From contig JBCCHD010000008.1 in NCBI GenBank assembly GCA_039028935.1, positions 62,001 through 126,000 on the forward strand: a stretch of 64,000 bases of DNA. The letters run 5' to 3'. Positions within the stretch are counted from its first letter, which is position 1, and each line of letters opens with the position of its first letter. The notes under the pieces were generated by a model, which saw only the letters and a list, made by a program, of their open reading frames with translations, was not told where the DNA came from and did not search any database. Of the stretch, positions 1 to 8,459 are shown one piece after another. The position numbers were made by a program, and so were the translations under genes. The stretch comes from Pseudomonadota bacterium. GTDB lineage: Bacteria; Pseudomonadota; Gammaproteobacteria; Steroidobacterales; SZUA-146.

Positions 1-1101
1 GAGCGCATAAATATCGAGGGTCACATCATCGGGCTCTGAGCCGCTTTCGTGGGCGTTCTTGAGCAGGTTGATGAGCACCTGCTCCATCTGCCCAGGATCC
101 ATGCGCACCTCGCCGGCAGGCACTTCGTTATACATGGAAAAGGTTATTGTCTGTTTGAGATTATCGAGAAAGCCTGACCACTCGATCGCTTCGATGCGCG
201 GCGCCGGGAGTCGTGCGAAGCGCGCATACCCTTCAATAAACGTTTTCAAATGCAGCGCCCGTTCTTCGATGGTAGAGAAAATGGTGTCGAGGCGTTTTCG
301 ATCGTCATCGGTGTTCGCGCCGCGTTGATGGATGGTCGCGCCTGAGTGGGCCATCGACGAAATGGGGGCGAGCGAGTTGTTTAGCTCGTGACTGATGACG
401 CGAATCACCTTTTTCCAGGTGGCCACTTCCTGTCGATTCAACTCCTGCGTGAGGTGTTTGAAAAGATAGAGCCGATGGTTGCGCACATTGAGCGTGAAAT
501 TACTGCGCGATAAATGAAACGTCTGCGGCTCTTCGCCTTCGACGGTAAACAGACCATCGTTATTGCGCGCCACCGCCTCACCAAAGGCCGGGTCGGCGTT
601 GGCCAACACACGCTCGAATGATTCGCCGTTGAGGGGTTTGCCGTCCCACAGCAGGCGGCGCGCTGCGGCGTTGCTGTATACGATTTTTTTCCCCGCATCG
701 ACCAGTACGAGTGCGAGCGTGGTGGTTTGAATGACCGTATCGAGCAGAAGCTCGCGCTGATACAGGCTTTGGCGTTCTTGACGCAGCACGGTGCCGAGCT
801 CATTGTGTGCGTCAACCAGTTGCCCCAGCTCGTCGGTGCGTAAATTGGCCACCGACACACTGAAGTCGCTGTCTTTCATGCTCGCGACATTATCGCTAAG
901 GGCTGTGAGTAATTCGGTCGCAGGACGGATAATGCGGCGCGAGAGAAAAAGCCACACCACAACGGCGGTCAGCAACGACACGCTCAGCGCCAGTCGCGCC
1001 TGATTTTGCCCTAGGCTAAATAAGAACGCGCCAAGACCGCCTGCGATCAATAGAGCAAGCAACCCGGTGAGGACCAATTTTCCTTCAAATGATGAGCGCA
1101 T
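1..1101 (-). CDS. NtrY-like sensor histidine kinase (C-terminus cut by window edge)
   Basis: Membrane histidine kinase, 367 codons visible; the reading frame is open to base 1, so the end of the ATPase domain lies outside. Two hydrophobic segments (about residues 9-30 and 36-54) are followed by a HAMP-like linker, a PAS-like region (about 115-215), a HisKA phosphoacceptor motif VISHELNN with His238, and the N-box NLLKNAHES near 345-352. This layout is that of NtrY/AtoS-type kinases, which phosphorylate sigma-54 activators. It lies 55 nt downstream of such an activator, so the two are almost certainly partners. The short loop between the membrane segments leaves little room for a periplasmic sensor, so the signal may be membrane or cytoplasmic. 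Start chosen at the ATG directly before the first hydrophobic segment. Confidence 0.88.
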   Translation of the reverse strand, partial: MRSSFEGKLVLTGLLALLIAGGLGAFLFSLGQNQARLALSVSLLTAVVVWLFLSRRIIRPATELLTALSDNVASMKDSDFSVSVANLRTDELGQLVDAHNELGTVLRQERQSLYQRELLLDTVIQTTTLALVLVDAGKKIVYSNAAARRLLWDGKPLNGESFERVLANADPAFGEAVARNNDGLFTVEGEEPQTFHLSRSNFTLNVRNHRLYLFKHLTQELNRQEVATWKKVIRVISHELNNSLAPISSMAHSGATIHQRGANTDDDRKRLDTIFSTIEERALHLKTFIEGYARFARLPAPRIEAIEWSGFLDNLKQTITFSMYNEVPAGEVRMDPGQMEQVLINLLKNAHESGSEPDDVTLDIYAL

Positions 1102-1156
1102 GAGCGACAACGAGCCTTGGATTTGAGGCTAGCTTAAACCATTTGGCTGCGATTGG

Positions 1157-2485
1157 TTATTTGGGAATGCCAAACTTTTCCATGCGTCGATAAAGCGCCT
1201 GACGGCTGAGCCCGAGTTCACGCGCTGCGCGGGCAATCACTCCGCCATGCCGGCCGAGTGCCTGCTGGATGGTTTCCTCATCGAGATCGGCACTTGCTGT
1301 CGGAGTGGTGTCGAGTTTTAAGGCAAGATCTTCCACATCAATAACCGAGTCGGTGCTAAGGAGCGCCGCGCGTTTCACGCAGTTTTGCAGTTCGCGCACA
1401 TTGCCCGGCCAATTATGCTGCCGTAGGGCCTGCTCGGCGGCCGAACTAAAGCGGTGTTGATCACCCAGAAAATGGTGGGCCAGCGGCAGAATGTCGGCCT
1501 GACGTTCCACGAGCGGGGGCACACTAAGTTCGATCAGATTGAGGCGATACAACAAGTCTTCACGAAACTCGCCCCGTGCCACGGCTTCGGTCAAATCGCT
1601 ATTGGTGGCGCTGATAGTGCGCACAGTCACCCGCCGTGTTCGGTTGCTGCCGAGGCGTTCAAACTCGCCGCTTTGCAACACCCGCAAAAGCTTGGCTTGC
1701 CCTTCCAACGGAAGATTGCCGATCTCATCCAAAAAGAGCGTACCGCCGTCGGCCGCTTCAAAGCGTCCGGTACGTTCCTTGCCGGCGCCGGTGTAGGCAC
1801 CGGCCTCCGCGCCAAACAGCTCGCTTTCGATAAGATCCGGCGGCAAGGCGCCGGCGTTGACGGTGATGAAGGGGCCGTCGGCAACCGTTGAGTTGGCCTG
1901 CACAATATGCGCGAGTTTCTCTTTGCCGGCGCCATTCGCGCCGGTGATGAGCACTGGCACATCGGACCGGGCGATGCGTGTCGCCACCGACACCACCTCG
2001 TGCATCGCTCGGCTGGCGTACACCAATCCACACAGGTCGTAGTTTTGCGCTAGCTTGTTGTGTTGATCGCGACGTTCTCGGTCGTTCTCGCGCGTAAGCT
2101 GTGTCGCCTCGCGCAGTTCGAGCAGATTACGCACCGTGGTCATGAGTTTGGCGTCGTCCCACGGTTTGGCCAGATAATCCGACGCGCCATCGCGCACCAG
2201 TTCGACGGCGGTTTCAAGGTGCGTCCAGGCCGTCAGCAACACGATGGGTAAGTCGGCGTCGAGTTTGCGCAGCTGATAGTACAGCTGCACGCCCTCTTCG
2301 CCAGACGTCGTGTCGCCCGTGAAGTTCATGTCTTGGATCACCAGGTCGATATCCCCCCTGGCGACGCGTTGTAGCCCACTTTCAGGATCATTGGCGGTGA
2401 CGGCCTCGACGCCGTTTACATCGAGCAGCATGCTGAGTGCGCTGCACACGCCGTCGTTATCGTCGATGATCAGAACTTTGCTCAT
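1157..2485 (-). CDS. sigma-54-dependent response regulator, NtrC family
   Basis: A 442-residue transcription activator. Residues 1-120 form a receiver domain (acidic pair D8-D9, likely phosphoacceptor D52, Lys in the YLAKPW motif). About 150-380 is the AAA+ domain with Walker A GANGAGKE and Walker B LFLDEIGN. The C-terminus is a Fis-type helix-turn-helix (ARELGLSRQALYRR). The sigma-54 contact loop reads GAYTGA rather than the usual GAFTGA. It is encoded 33 nt after the second permease gene and just before its kinase, at the end of the exporter operon. It is the obvious candidate to bind the dyad at 7444-7480 and fire the sigma-54 promoter at 7364-7378, which is inference from layout. Confidence 0.95.
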   Translation of the reverse strand: MSKVLIIDDNDGVCSALSMLLDVNGVEAVTANDPESGLQRVARGDIDLVIQDMNFTGDTTSGEEGVQLYYQLRKLDADLPIVLLTAWTHLETAVELVRDGASDYLAKPWDDAKLMTTVRNLLELREATQLTRENDRERRDQHNKLAQNYDLCGLVYASRAMHEVVSVATRIARSDVPVLITGANGAGKEKLAHIVQANSTVADGPFITVNAGALPPDLIESELFGAEAGAYTGAGKERTGRFEAADGGTLFLDEIGNLPLEGQAKLLRVLQSGEFERLGSNRTRRVTVRTISATNSDLTEAVARGEFREDLLYRLNLIELSVPPLVERQADILPLAHHFLGDQHRFSSAAEQALRQHNWPGNVRELQNCVKRAALLSTDSVIDVEDLALKLDTTPTASADLDEETIQQALGRHGGVIARAARELGLSRQALYRRMEKFGIPK

Positions 2486-2518
2486 ATTGGCGTCGGAAAC
2501 TCCGTTTAGTGGATGCCG

Positions 2519-3733
2519 TTATACCGTGCGGGTAGCAACGGCCGGTGAGATATTCGACGCGCGTCGCGCAGGCCCGGCGGCGGCAAGTAAGCCAAGCAGC
2601 CACAAGGCGGCGATGCCCGCCGGCACGTACCAATAGTTGAGCCGTTCCAGGCCAAATGCGTCGCTTAACCAGATGTTGAGCGCGACGGCCAGGATGCTAC
2701 CGATGGCAACGCCGATCGACGTTAATAACCAATTCTCAGTCATGAAGTACGAGATGATATCGCGTTTGCGTGCTCCGATGGCGCGTCGCGTACCGATTTG
2801 CTTCGTGCGTTGGTTGACGGTGAAGCTCGCCAAACCAACGATGCCGAGACCGGCGACAATAAACAACAGTACGACAACAATCATGAGAATCACGGCCACC
2901 GCATTATCACGAGAATAGGCGTGCTCCGCCATGTTTTGCATCGTGCGCGTCGCGTTCACAACACGCTGCACGTCGCGGTTCTCAAGCGCTTCTTCGATCA
3001 CCGGGACCATTTCGTCGGCCTTTCCAGGTTCAACGCGAATGGCGTAGCGTGTCCATGAGCGTTCCGGCACCTCGGGCAGTAGCACCACTTGCATCACGTT
3101 GGGCCAGTTAACCCACGATCCCATCATGCGATCGATTACGCCAATGATCTGCGCGCCCTGTCCAAGGTTGTTGTAAATCATACGGCCCACCACATCCGGC
3201 GTCTCGTAGAGCGCTTCGGCCATGTCTTTTGAAATAACCGCAACGGATGGCATGAAGCCGCCGTTTTGTTCCTCGGTCGAGCGCCAATTAACTTCCTCGG
3301 GCGAGAACATTCTCCCCGCGTATAACGTGACGCCTAACGTTTCCATCACGCCTTCGGAAACCCGATAATAGTTGGCCACTTCCGAGTTGGGTTCTTCCCC
3401 GTCTGAGTCTCGAAAGCCATTCGCCGATCCACTGCCGCTCAGCGGCACCGATTCCATGGCGGCGGAGGCCACCACGCCGGGCAGTGCATTGAGCATGGCA
3501 AGATCCTCGCGCACCGTGGCCAGATGGTCGTACTCGTTGCCGAAACCCTGAACGCGGGTTGAGACAATGTTGTTAACGTCCATGCCGGTGGCGCGGCCGA
3601 TGTGTTCGAGACGCTGTTGGATAATGAACACAGCGTTGACCACGATGGCGAGGGTGAGAGCGATTTGGCCGACCACCAAGATGGCACCGGTGCGGTTGCG
3701 AAGCAGTGCGCTGAAGATAGGTCGTATGGTCAT
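2519..3733 (-). CDS. ABC transporter permease, MacB/FtsX type (second of pair)
   Basis: A 404-residue inner-membrane permease. An N-terminal membrane segment (about 17-38) leads to a large periplasmic MacB-type core domain (about 40-275). Three C-terminal membrane segments (about 280-305, 335-358, 370-392) form the FtsX-type domain. It has no nucleotide-binding domain of its own and must use the ATPase encoded at 5099-5818. It is related to but distinct from the permease at 3773-5089, suggesting a heterodimeric permease. Such four-transmembrane ABC proteins work as mechanotransmission pumps handing substrate from the periplasm to an outer-membrane channel; a TolC homologue is encoded at 51058. 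The substrate cannot be read from sequence. Confidence 0.9.
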   Translation of the reverse strand: MTIRPIFSALLRNRTGAILVVGQIALTLAIVVNAVFIIQQRLEHIGRATGMDVNNIVSTRVQGFGNEYDHLATVREDLAMLNALPGVVASAAMESVPLSGSGSANGFRDSDGEEPNSEVANYYRVSEGVMETLGVTLYAGRMFSPEEVNWRSTEEQNGGFMPSVAVISKDMAEALYETPDVVGRMIYNNLGQGAQIIGVIDRMMGSWVNWPNVMQVVLLPEVPERSWTRYAIRVEPGKADEMVPVIEEALENRDVQRVVNATRTMQNMAEHAYSRDNAVAVILMIVVVLLFIVAGLGIVGLASFTVNQRTKQIGTRRAIGARKRDIISYFMTENWLLTSIGVAIGSILAVALNIWLSDAFGLERLNYWYVPAGIAALWLLGLLAAAGPARRASNISPAVATRTV

Positions 3734-3772
3734 GACAGTTCCTTTAAATCGAAGGCTAATTGATTGACGAAG

Positions 3773-5089
3773 CTACTGAGTTTTTAGCTGTGACGAGGGC
3801 TGTACGCGGCAGACTTTCCACGTGGGATACAGTCCGGCCAGCAGTGTCGCGCCCAGTGACAGCCCAATCGCAATGCCGCCAAGACTCCAGCTGAACCGCG
3901 CCACCTGCTCAACATCGCTAATCAGTTTAGTGAGGCCAGCAAGGCCGATAACGGCTAGCACAATGCCGATCAGCCCGCCTCCGATGCCGATGAGACCGAC
4001 TTCCACCAGATGCTGAGAAAAAATGTCGCGCTTGCTCGCACCAACGGCGCGGCGCAGGGCAATCACCGGCGATTTGGCCAGGAACCGCGCTAGCAGTAGC
4101 CCGACCGCATTAAACAGACACACGGCAAGAAACAAAAAGGCGATACCGACCATGATGGTGAGGTCACTCGGCACAACTTCATTGGCCTCCATCCACTCCA
4201 CCACGTTGTCGAGCCGGTTATTCATCGGTCGATCGAAACGGCCGAGTGCTTTTTGCTCAGTGACGTAGCCATTGAGCCAGTCCATGTACGCCGCTTTTTG
4301 GGACGCGGAATTCAGTTCTACCCAAAATTGCGTCCACACGCATTCGCTGTCGAGTTGTCCTTGAAAACCAACGATCTCTTCGTTTTTCCAGCAGTTGTTG
4401 TTGCCGCCAATGGGCAGTTCAAGCGGGGCGGTCAACGCAAAGGGCAGGTACACGTCTTCTGGCTCGTCAATCGGTCCGTTGTTCACATCGTAGTACTTGA
4501 TGTTGGGTGCCCAGCTATCGAGCACACCGATCACTTTGAAGTCGTAGGCACCTAGGCGAATGTTCTCGCCTACGCTGTCTTCACCCCCAAACACCTGTTC
4601 GTTGGTGCTTTTGCTGAGCACTACCACTTGTTCAAAGCTGTCCTCGGCGGATTCGTCCCATCCGTTGCCATATAAAAACGGCACGTCGAACATCGCGAAA
4701 AAGTCTTTGGTCGTTTGACGACTCACCACCATAAAGGGTTTGACGTCATCGCTATCCGTGTTCAGTGTGAAGTACGATTTATGCATCGCGATTTGTCGCG
4801 TCGGCACATCCGAGGCAAGTAATGCCTTGGCGTCTTTGTAGGTATGTTGCCAAGGGGGCTCGGTGGGACGGTTATCGCTATACGGACTGTCGGGATCCCA
4901 GTTGTCGATACGCACGGCGAACAGTTCGTTGCTCTTATGCGGAATGGGGTCGGCAGACAGCGTGTAGTGCAGACTGAACAGGGTCATGGACACGCCAATG
5001 CCCAGTCCCACTGCGAGCATCATCAGCGCGCTCAGGCCGCTGTTTCGGCGGATGCTCATCATGCCAAGTCGCAGGTAGTAGCCAAACAT
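3773..5089 (-). CDS. ABC transporter permease, MacB/FtsX type (first of pair)
   Basis: A 438-residue inner-membrane permease with one N-terminal membrane helix (about 17-40), a long periplasmic core (about 41-315) and three C-terminal helices (about 318-345, 370-395, 400-425). The architecture is the same as in the next gene (2519-3733), which begins 39 nt downstream. It starts 9 nt after the ATPase stop, so the two are probably translationally linked. The periplasmic domain contains two cysteines (in NNNCWKNE and SECVWTQ) that could form a disulfide. Likely function is heterodimeric MacB-like export or envelope-stress pumping together with the adaptor at 5859-7160. Confidence 0.9.
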   Translation of the reverse strand: MFGYYLRLGMMSIRRNSGLSALMMLAVGLGIGVSMTLFSLHYTLSADPIPHKSNELFAVRIDNWDPDSPYSDNRPTEPPWQHTYKDAKALLASDVPTRQIAMHKSYFTLNTDSDDVKPFMVVSRQTTKDFFAMFDVPFLYGNGWDESAEDSFEQVVVLSKSTNEQVFGGEDSVGENIRLGAYDFKVIGVLDSWAPNIKYYDVNNGPIDEPEDVYLPFALTAPLELPIGGNNNCWKNEEIVGFQGQLDSECVWTQFWVELNSASQKAAYMDWLNGYVTEQKALGRFDRPMNNRLDNVVEWMEANEVVPSDLTIMVGIAFLFLAVCLFNAVGLLLARFLAKSPVIALRRAVGASKRDIFSQHLVEVGLIGIGGGLIGIVLAVIGLAGLTKLISDVEQVARFSWSLGGIAIGLSLGATLLAGLYPTWKVCRVQPSSQLKTQ

Positions 5090-5098
5090 ATCGAACTC

Positions 5099-5818
5099 CT
5101 AAGCGGCGTTGTTGGGGGCGTCGTGGGTGACCACTTGTGCAGCAAATTGGGCTTCGGGGTTGGCCACCTGCCCATCCAAGACGTGCACCGTGCGATGTGC
5201 ACGACGGGCCAACTCCGGGTCATGCGTCACCATGATGATGGTGGTGCCCCGTGAGTTGATGTTCTCGAGAATTTCAATGACCTGTCGAGCCATCAGCGAA
5301 TCGAGATTGCCGGTGGGCTCATCGGCCAGAATAAAACTGGGATTGCCGGCCATCGCACGTGCGATGGCAACGCGCTGCTGTTGCCCGCCGGAGAGCTGGG
5401 AGGGCAAGTGCTTAATGCGCGAGCCCAGGCCGACCAACTCGAGTGCCTCATTGATTCGGTCGCCCCGTTCTTTTGCATTGAACTTACGATAGCGCAGCGG
5501 CACATCGACGTTGTCAAAAATATTCAAATCGGGAATGAGGTTGAAGCTTTGAAAAATAAAACCAATCTTCTCGTTTCGGATACGGGCGCGTTGATTATCG
5601 TTGAGCGAGGACACATCGCGGTCTTCCAATCGATAGGTGCCGCTAGTTGGTTCTTCCAACAATCCGGCAATGTTTAAGAACGTGGTTTTGCCCGATCCAG
5701 ATGGGCCGGTGACCGCCACAAATTCGCCGTCGTCAACGTCTAATGAGAAGTCGCGTAAGGCGTGAGTTTCGACCAGTTCGGTACGATAAACGCGGTTGAT
5801 GTTTGTCATTTTCAACAT
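5099..5818 (-). CDS. ABC transporter ATP-binding protein, MacB/LolD type
   Basis: A 239-residue ATPase that energises the two neighbouring permeases. It has Walker [10 protein letters not shown], the signature [14 protein letters not shown] and Walker [10 protein letters not shown], followed by the switch histidine in VTHDPE. The sequence is closest to the LolD/MacB/YknY branch. An in-frame ATG lies 24 nt upstream (5842), but the AGAGGA ribosome-binding site sits 7 nt before the ATG at 5818, so the shorter form (beginning MLKMTNIN) is preferred. The C-terminal tail after the ATPase fold is short and alanine/asparagine rich, without extra domains. Confidence 0.95.
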   Translation of the reverse strand: MLKMTNINRVYRTELVETHALRDFSLDVDDGEFVAVTGPSGSGKTTFLNIAGLLEEPTSGTYRLEDRDVSSLNDNQRARIRNEKIGFIFQSFNLIPDLNIFDNVDVPLRYRKFNAKERGDRINEALELVGLGSRIKHLPSQLSGGQQQRVAIARAMAGNPSFILADEPTGNLDSLMARQVIEILENINSRGTTIIMVTHDPELARRAHRTVHVLDGQVANPEAQFAAQVVTHDAPNNAA

Positions 5819-5858
5819 GACGGATCCTCTTGGTAATTCCATGTGATGGGCATAGGGT

Positions 5859-7160
5859 TTATTGGGTTAATCGAATTCGTTCGTGATCGACAAAATCTTC
5901 GTAGCTCGACACGATAATGCGTTCACCCGGGCGCAGGCCGGAGATAATCTCGACGCTGTCAACACTGGTCGACCCGCTCTCGATTGAGCGTCGTTCAGCG
6001 ACTCCGTCGTTGACGACAAATACAAAGCGACCGCGGCTGCTATCCAGAAAGGCCCCGCGTCGAACTTTAATCACGTCAGTGCGCTCTTCAAGCATGATTT
6101 GCGCAGACACGCGTTGGTTTTGGCGCAGGTCGCTAGGCGTGTGTTGACCAAAGGTGACGCGCGCCGTCACGGTGTTGTTTTCAATTTCGGGCGATACCGA
6201 TTTGAGCAGGCCTTCATGCTGCCGACCGCTGTAGCGAATGTTCACACGTGAGCCGGCCGTCACCGAGCCGCTGTAGCTCGATGGAATGCGCAGTTCAACT
6301 TCGAGCTGACTAAGATCAACGACATTCGCAATCAGTGCGTCGCGGGCAATGGAGGCTTTTTGGGTGACGGCCAGGTTGCCCACGATGCCCGCAACGGGGG
6401 CGAGCAGCTCGAGCTCTTCAACCTGACGTTGCGTATCCGCGACCACCAGCGCCTGCCGATCGCGTTCTAGACGCAGCGCATTCAGTTCAAAGTCGAGGCT
6501 CTCTTTTTCAAGATCGGCGCCGCGCTGAGCATGACCGAGCGCGATTTCAGAGCGGGCGACATCGTCGACGGCTTTTTCATGATCCTGTCGGCTTATCACC
6601 TGCTTTTCCCACGACGCTTCGGCACGACGCAACTCGCGTTTGGCGGCGGTCAGATCAACCTGAGCCAGGTCCACGCGCTGCTGCGTGGCCAACGCGGCGC
6701 GATTGTTTTCGATGCGGCGTCGACCCAGCTGCGAATCGAGACGCGCAAGCGTTGACTGTTCTAATTTCAACGCGTTGTTTAGCGCCGGGTTGGCGATACG
6801 AGCGATGACCTGATCTTTTTCAACCCGATCACCCGCGCTGACTTCGAGGGTGACCACGCCAGCATTGGGGGCAAACACACCGGGGCTGACTGCCGCGACC
6901 ACCACGCCTTGGGAGGCGATGTCGCGCGTAAAGTCGCCGCGCGTGACTTCCGCAATGGAGAGTCGCGCGAGCGGTACGGATTTTTCGGTGGCCAGGAACG
7001 TGTTGACGAGCGGCACAATGCCGGCAACAAGCGCAATTGCCACAACCGCGATCAGCCATTTACGCGTCGAGCGAGGCGCTTCGATTTGCACATCCTGTGC
7101 CCCGGTGTTGCGGATGGGACTCGATTCAGCGGGTTTTCGCAAACGTTCCACAGAAGACAT
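5859..7160 (-). CDS. membrane-fusion adaptor of ABC exporter (HlyD/MacA-like)
   Basis: A 433-residue periplasmic adaptor. One membrane anchor (about residues 34-55) follows a short cytoplasmic tail. A lipoyl-like segment flanks a long alpha-helical hairpin (about 120-245, rich in Leu, Arg and Glu heptads), followed by beta-barrel and membrane-proximal domains. Proteins of this family bridge an inner-membrane pump to a TolC-like channel. Its ATG overlaps the stop of the preceding small ORF by one base (TGATG), indicating translational coupling. The ATPase gene follows after 40 nt. No lipobox is present, so it is anchored by its helix. Confidence 0.92.
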   Translation of the reverse strand: MSSVERLRKPAESSPIRNTGAQDVQIEAPRSTRKWLIAVVAIALVAGIVPLVNTFLATEKSVPLARLSIAEVTRGDFTRDIASQGVVVAAVSPGVFAPNAGVVTLEVSAGDRVEKDQVIARIANPALNNALKLEQSTLARLDSQLGRRRIENNRAALATQQRVDLAQVDLTAAKRELRRAEASWEKQVISRQDHEKAVDDVARSEIALGHAQRGADLEKESLDFELNALRLERDRQALVVADTQRQVEELELLAPVAGIVGNLAVTQKASIARDALIANVVDLSQLEVELRIPSSYSGSVTAGSRVNIRYSGRQHEGLLKSVSPEIENNTVTARVTFGQHTPSDLRQNQRVSAQIMLEERTDVIKVRRGAFLDSSRGRFVFVVNDGVAERRSIESGSTSVDSVEIISGLRPGERIIVSSYEDFVDHERIRLTQ

Positions 7161-7351
7161 CAGATCGATTCCTTTTTGAAAATCGGTAGCCGAAATCGCA
7201 CTTTCAGCGAGACAGTAACCTCAAGCGCATCGTCACTGTCGTGTGTCACGACGGACGGTGGCGTATCGACACGAGAAGAGAGTCTGACGCTCGCGGTGGC
7301 GATGAGCAGGAGACTTAGGGCGAGAATGAGCAGCAGTGATTTTGTGTTCAT
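7160..7351 (-). CDS. small single-pass membrane or secreted protein, first gene of exporter operon
   Basis: A 63-residue ORF with a strongly hydrophobic N-terminus (about residues 4-20, rich in Leu/Ile/Ala) and a short polar C-terminal part ending in basic residues. The stop overlaps the adaptor ATG by one base, which argues that it is translated. No Shine-Dalgarno sequence is visible. The predicted sigma-54 transcription start (about 7352) falls next to its ATG, so the message would be leaderless or nearly so. I recognise no family. It could be a pump accessory peptide or only a coupling leader for the adaptor. An in-frame extension upstream to 7495 exists, but it would cross the promoter and operator and is rejected. 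Confidence 0.55.
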   Translation of the reverse strand: MNTKSLLLILALSLLLIATASVRLSSRVDTPPSVVTHDSDDALEVTVSLKVRFRLPIFKKESI

Positions 7352-7363
7352 GATGTGTATAGA

Positions 7364-7378
7364 GCATTTTCCGTGCCA
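7364..7378 (-). promoter_or_regulatory. sigma-54 promoter of the exporter operon
   Basis: On the minus strand this reads TGGCACGGAAAATGC. The -24 element TGGCAC is perfect and the GC of the -12 element sits at the exact required spacing (10 nt between GG and GC). Transcription should begin near 7352. The operon encodes a sigma-54 activator, which supports the call. Confidence 0.8.
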
Positions 7379-7443
7379 GGTTTTGTAATCATCTAACCTG
7401 TTGTTTTTATTATTCAACCGCGACATTAAAGGTGACCGATACC

Positions 7444-7480
7444 GTCCGAAGTGTCCGGTTTGTGCGGACTGCGGACACTT
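7444..7480. promoter_or_regulatory. dyad cluster, probable upstream activator site for the NtrC-type regulator
   Basis: Perfect 9-bp inverted arms AAGTGTCCG (7449-7457) and CGGACACTT (7472-7480) are separated by 14 nt. There are further half-sites GTCCG at 7444-7448 and CGGAC at 7465-7469, so four half-sites lie within 37 bp. The centre is about 110 nt upstream of the predicted sigma-54 start, the usual place for an enhancer bound by an NtrC-type activator. It also lies about 100 nt before the divergent exporter gene at 7575, which it might affect. Confidence 0.65.
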
Positions 7481-7574
7481 TCTGTTCACACTCAATGCGA
7501 TTCATGACATTTGTCAATGGTGCGAAGGGCGGTGGTCAAGACACACTGTGTTCAGACTTTCCAGGAGCCCGACC

Positions 7575-8459
7575 ATGACAGATGCACCCGCGCTCGACCT
7601 AGCACACGCCGACAAACGGTTTGGCAAGACGCATGCGCTCAGATCGGTATCGCTGCGCATTGACGGCGGTGGCGTGGTGGCGGTGCTGGGCCAAAATGGC
7701 GCCGGAAAAACCACTCTCATTCGTGCTGCGCTTGGGTTGCTGGCACTTGATACGGGCTCAGCGACAATATTTGGAATCGAGTCGGTCGAGCGATCGGCGC
7801 GCGAATCGGTCGGCGTCATGCTGCAGGATTCCGATTTGCCCGACTTGCTTACACCGCGCGAGTTGATTGAGCTATTTGGTAGCTACTATCCGCGACCCTT
7901 TAGTGTGGCTCGCACACTGGAGCTGGCCCGCGTCGAAGACTTTGCTGATAAACGATACAAAACCTTGTCTGGCGGTCAGAAACGACGTGTGCAATTCGCG
8001 CTTGCCATTGTGGGCGACCCGGCCCTTGTGTTTTTGGATGAACCAACCACGGGCCTTGACCCTGACGCCCGGCGCACACTTTGGTCGGTGGTTCGTGCGC
8101 TTGTCGAACAGGGTAAGACTATTGTGCTGACCACTCATTACCTCGAAGAGGCGGATACCCTCGCCGATCGGATTGTGGTGATGCGCGAAGGACAACTGGT
8201 GGCGGATGCGCCAGCGGCGGATATTCGCGCCACGCTGGGTGGCTCGATCATTCGCTGTGCGTCCACGTTATCTCAAGATTCGCTGCGCACGTTATCGAGT
8301 GTGTCGAGCGTATCAATGGCGGGTCGAATGGTTGAAATCCAGTCGTCCAATGCGGCGACGACACTGCGTGAGCTGCTCGACCAAGACCCAGCGATTGAGG
8401 ACTTGAGTGTGTCGCGGCCCAATCTCGAAGATGTGTTTGCAAGGGAGTATTCATCATGA
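7575..8459 (+). CDS. ABC-2 type exporter ATP-binding protein
   Basis: A 294-residue ATPase with Walker A GQNGAGKTT, the signature LSGGQKRRVQFA, Walker B LVFLDEPTTGLD and the switch histidine in TTHYLEEAD. A C-terminal domain of about 80 residues is typical of drug/lipid exporters of the YvfR/CcmA group. The ATG at 7575 has AGGAG seven bases upstream; a longer in-frame extension (to 7401) runs through the divergent control region and is rejected. The stop overlaps the permease start (ATGA). The order ATPase, permease, kinase, regulator resembles the Bacillus yvfR-yvfS-yvfT-yvfU locus, from memory, with an enzyme gene inserted. Confidence 0.93.
   Translation: MTDAPALDLAHADKRFGKTHALRSVSLRIDGGGVVAVLGQNGAGKTTLIRAALGLLALDTGSATIFGIESVERSARESVGVMLQDSDLPDLLTPRELIELFGSYYPRPFSVARTLELARVEDFADKRYKTLSGGQKRRVQFALAIVGDPALVFLDEPTTGLDPDARRTLWSVVRALVEQGKTIVLTTHYLEEADTLADRIVVMREGQLVADAPAADIRATLGGSIIRCASTLSQDSLRTLSSVSSVSMAGRMVEIQSSNAATTLRELLDQDPAIEDLSVSRPNLEDVFAREYSS

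Noticed and set aside
7352-7495. N-terminal extension of the 63-residue ORF up to 7495
   Set aside because: Would be encoded across the operator and the sigma-54 promoter, and places a polar stretch before the signal-like helix.
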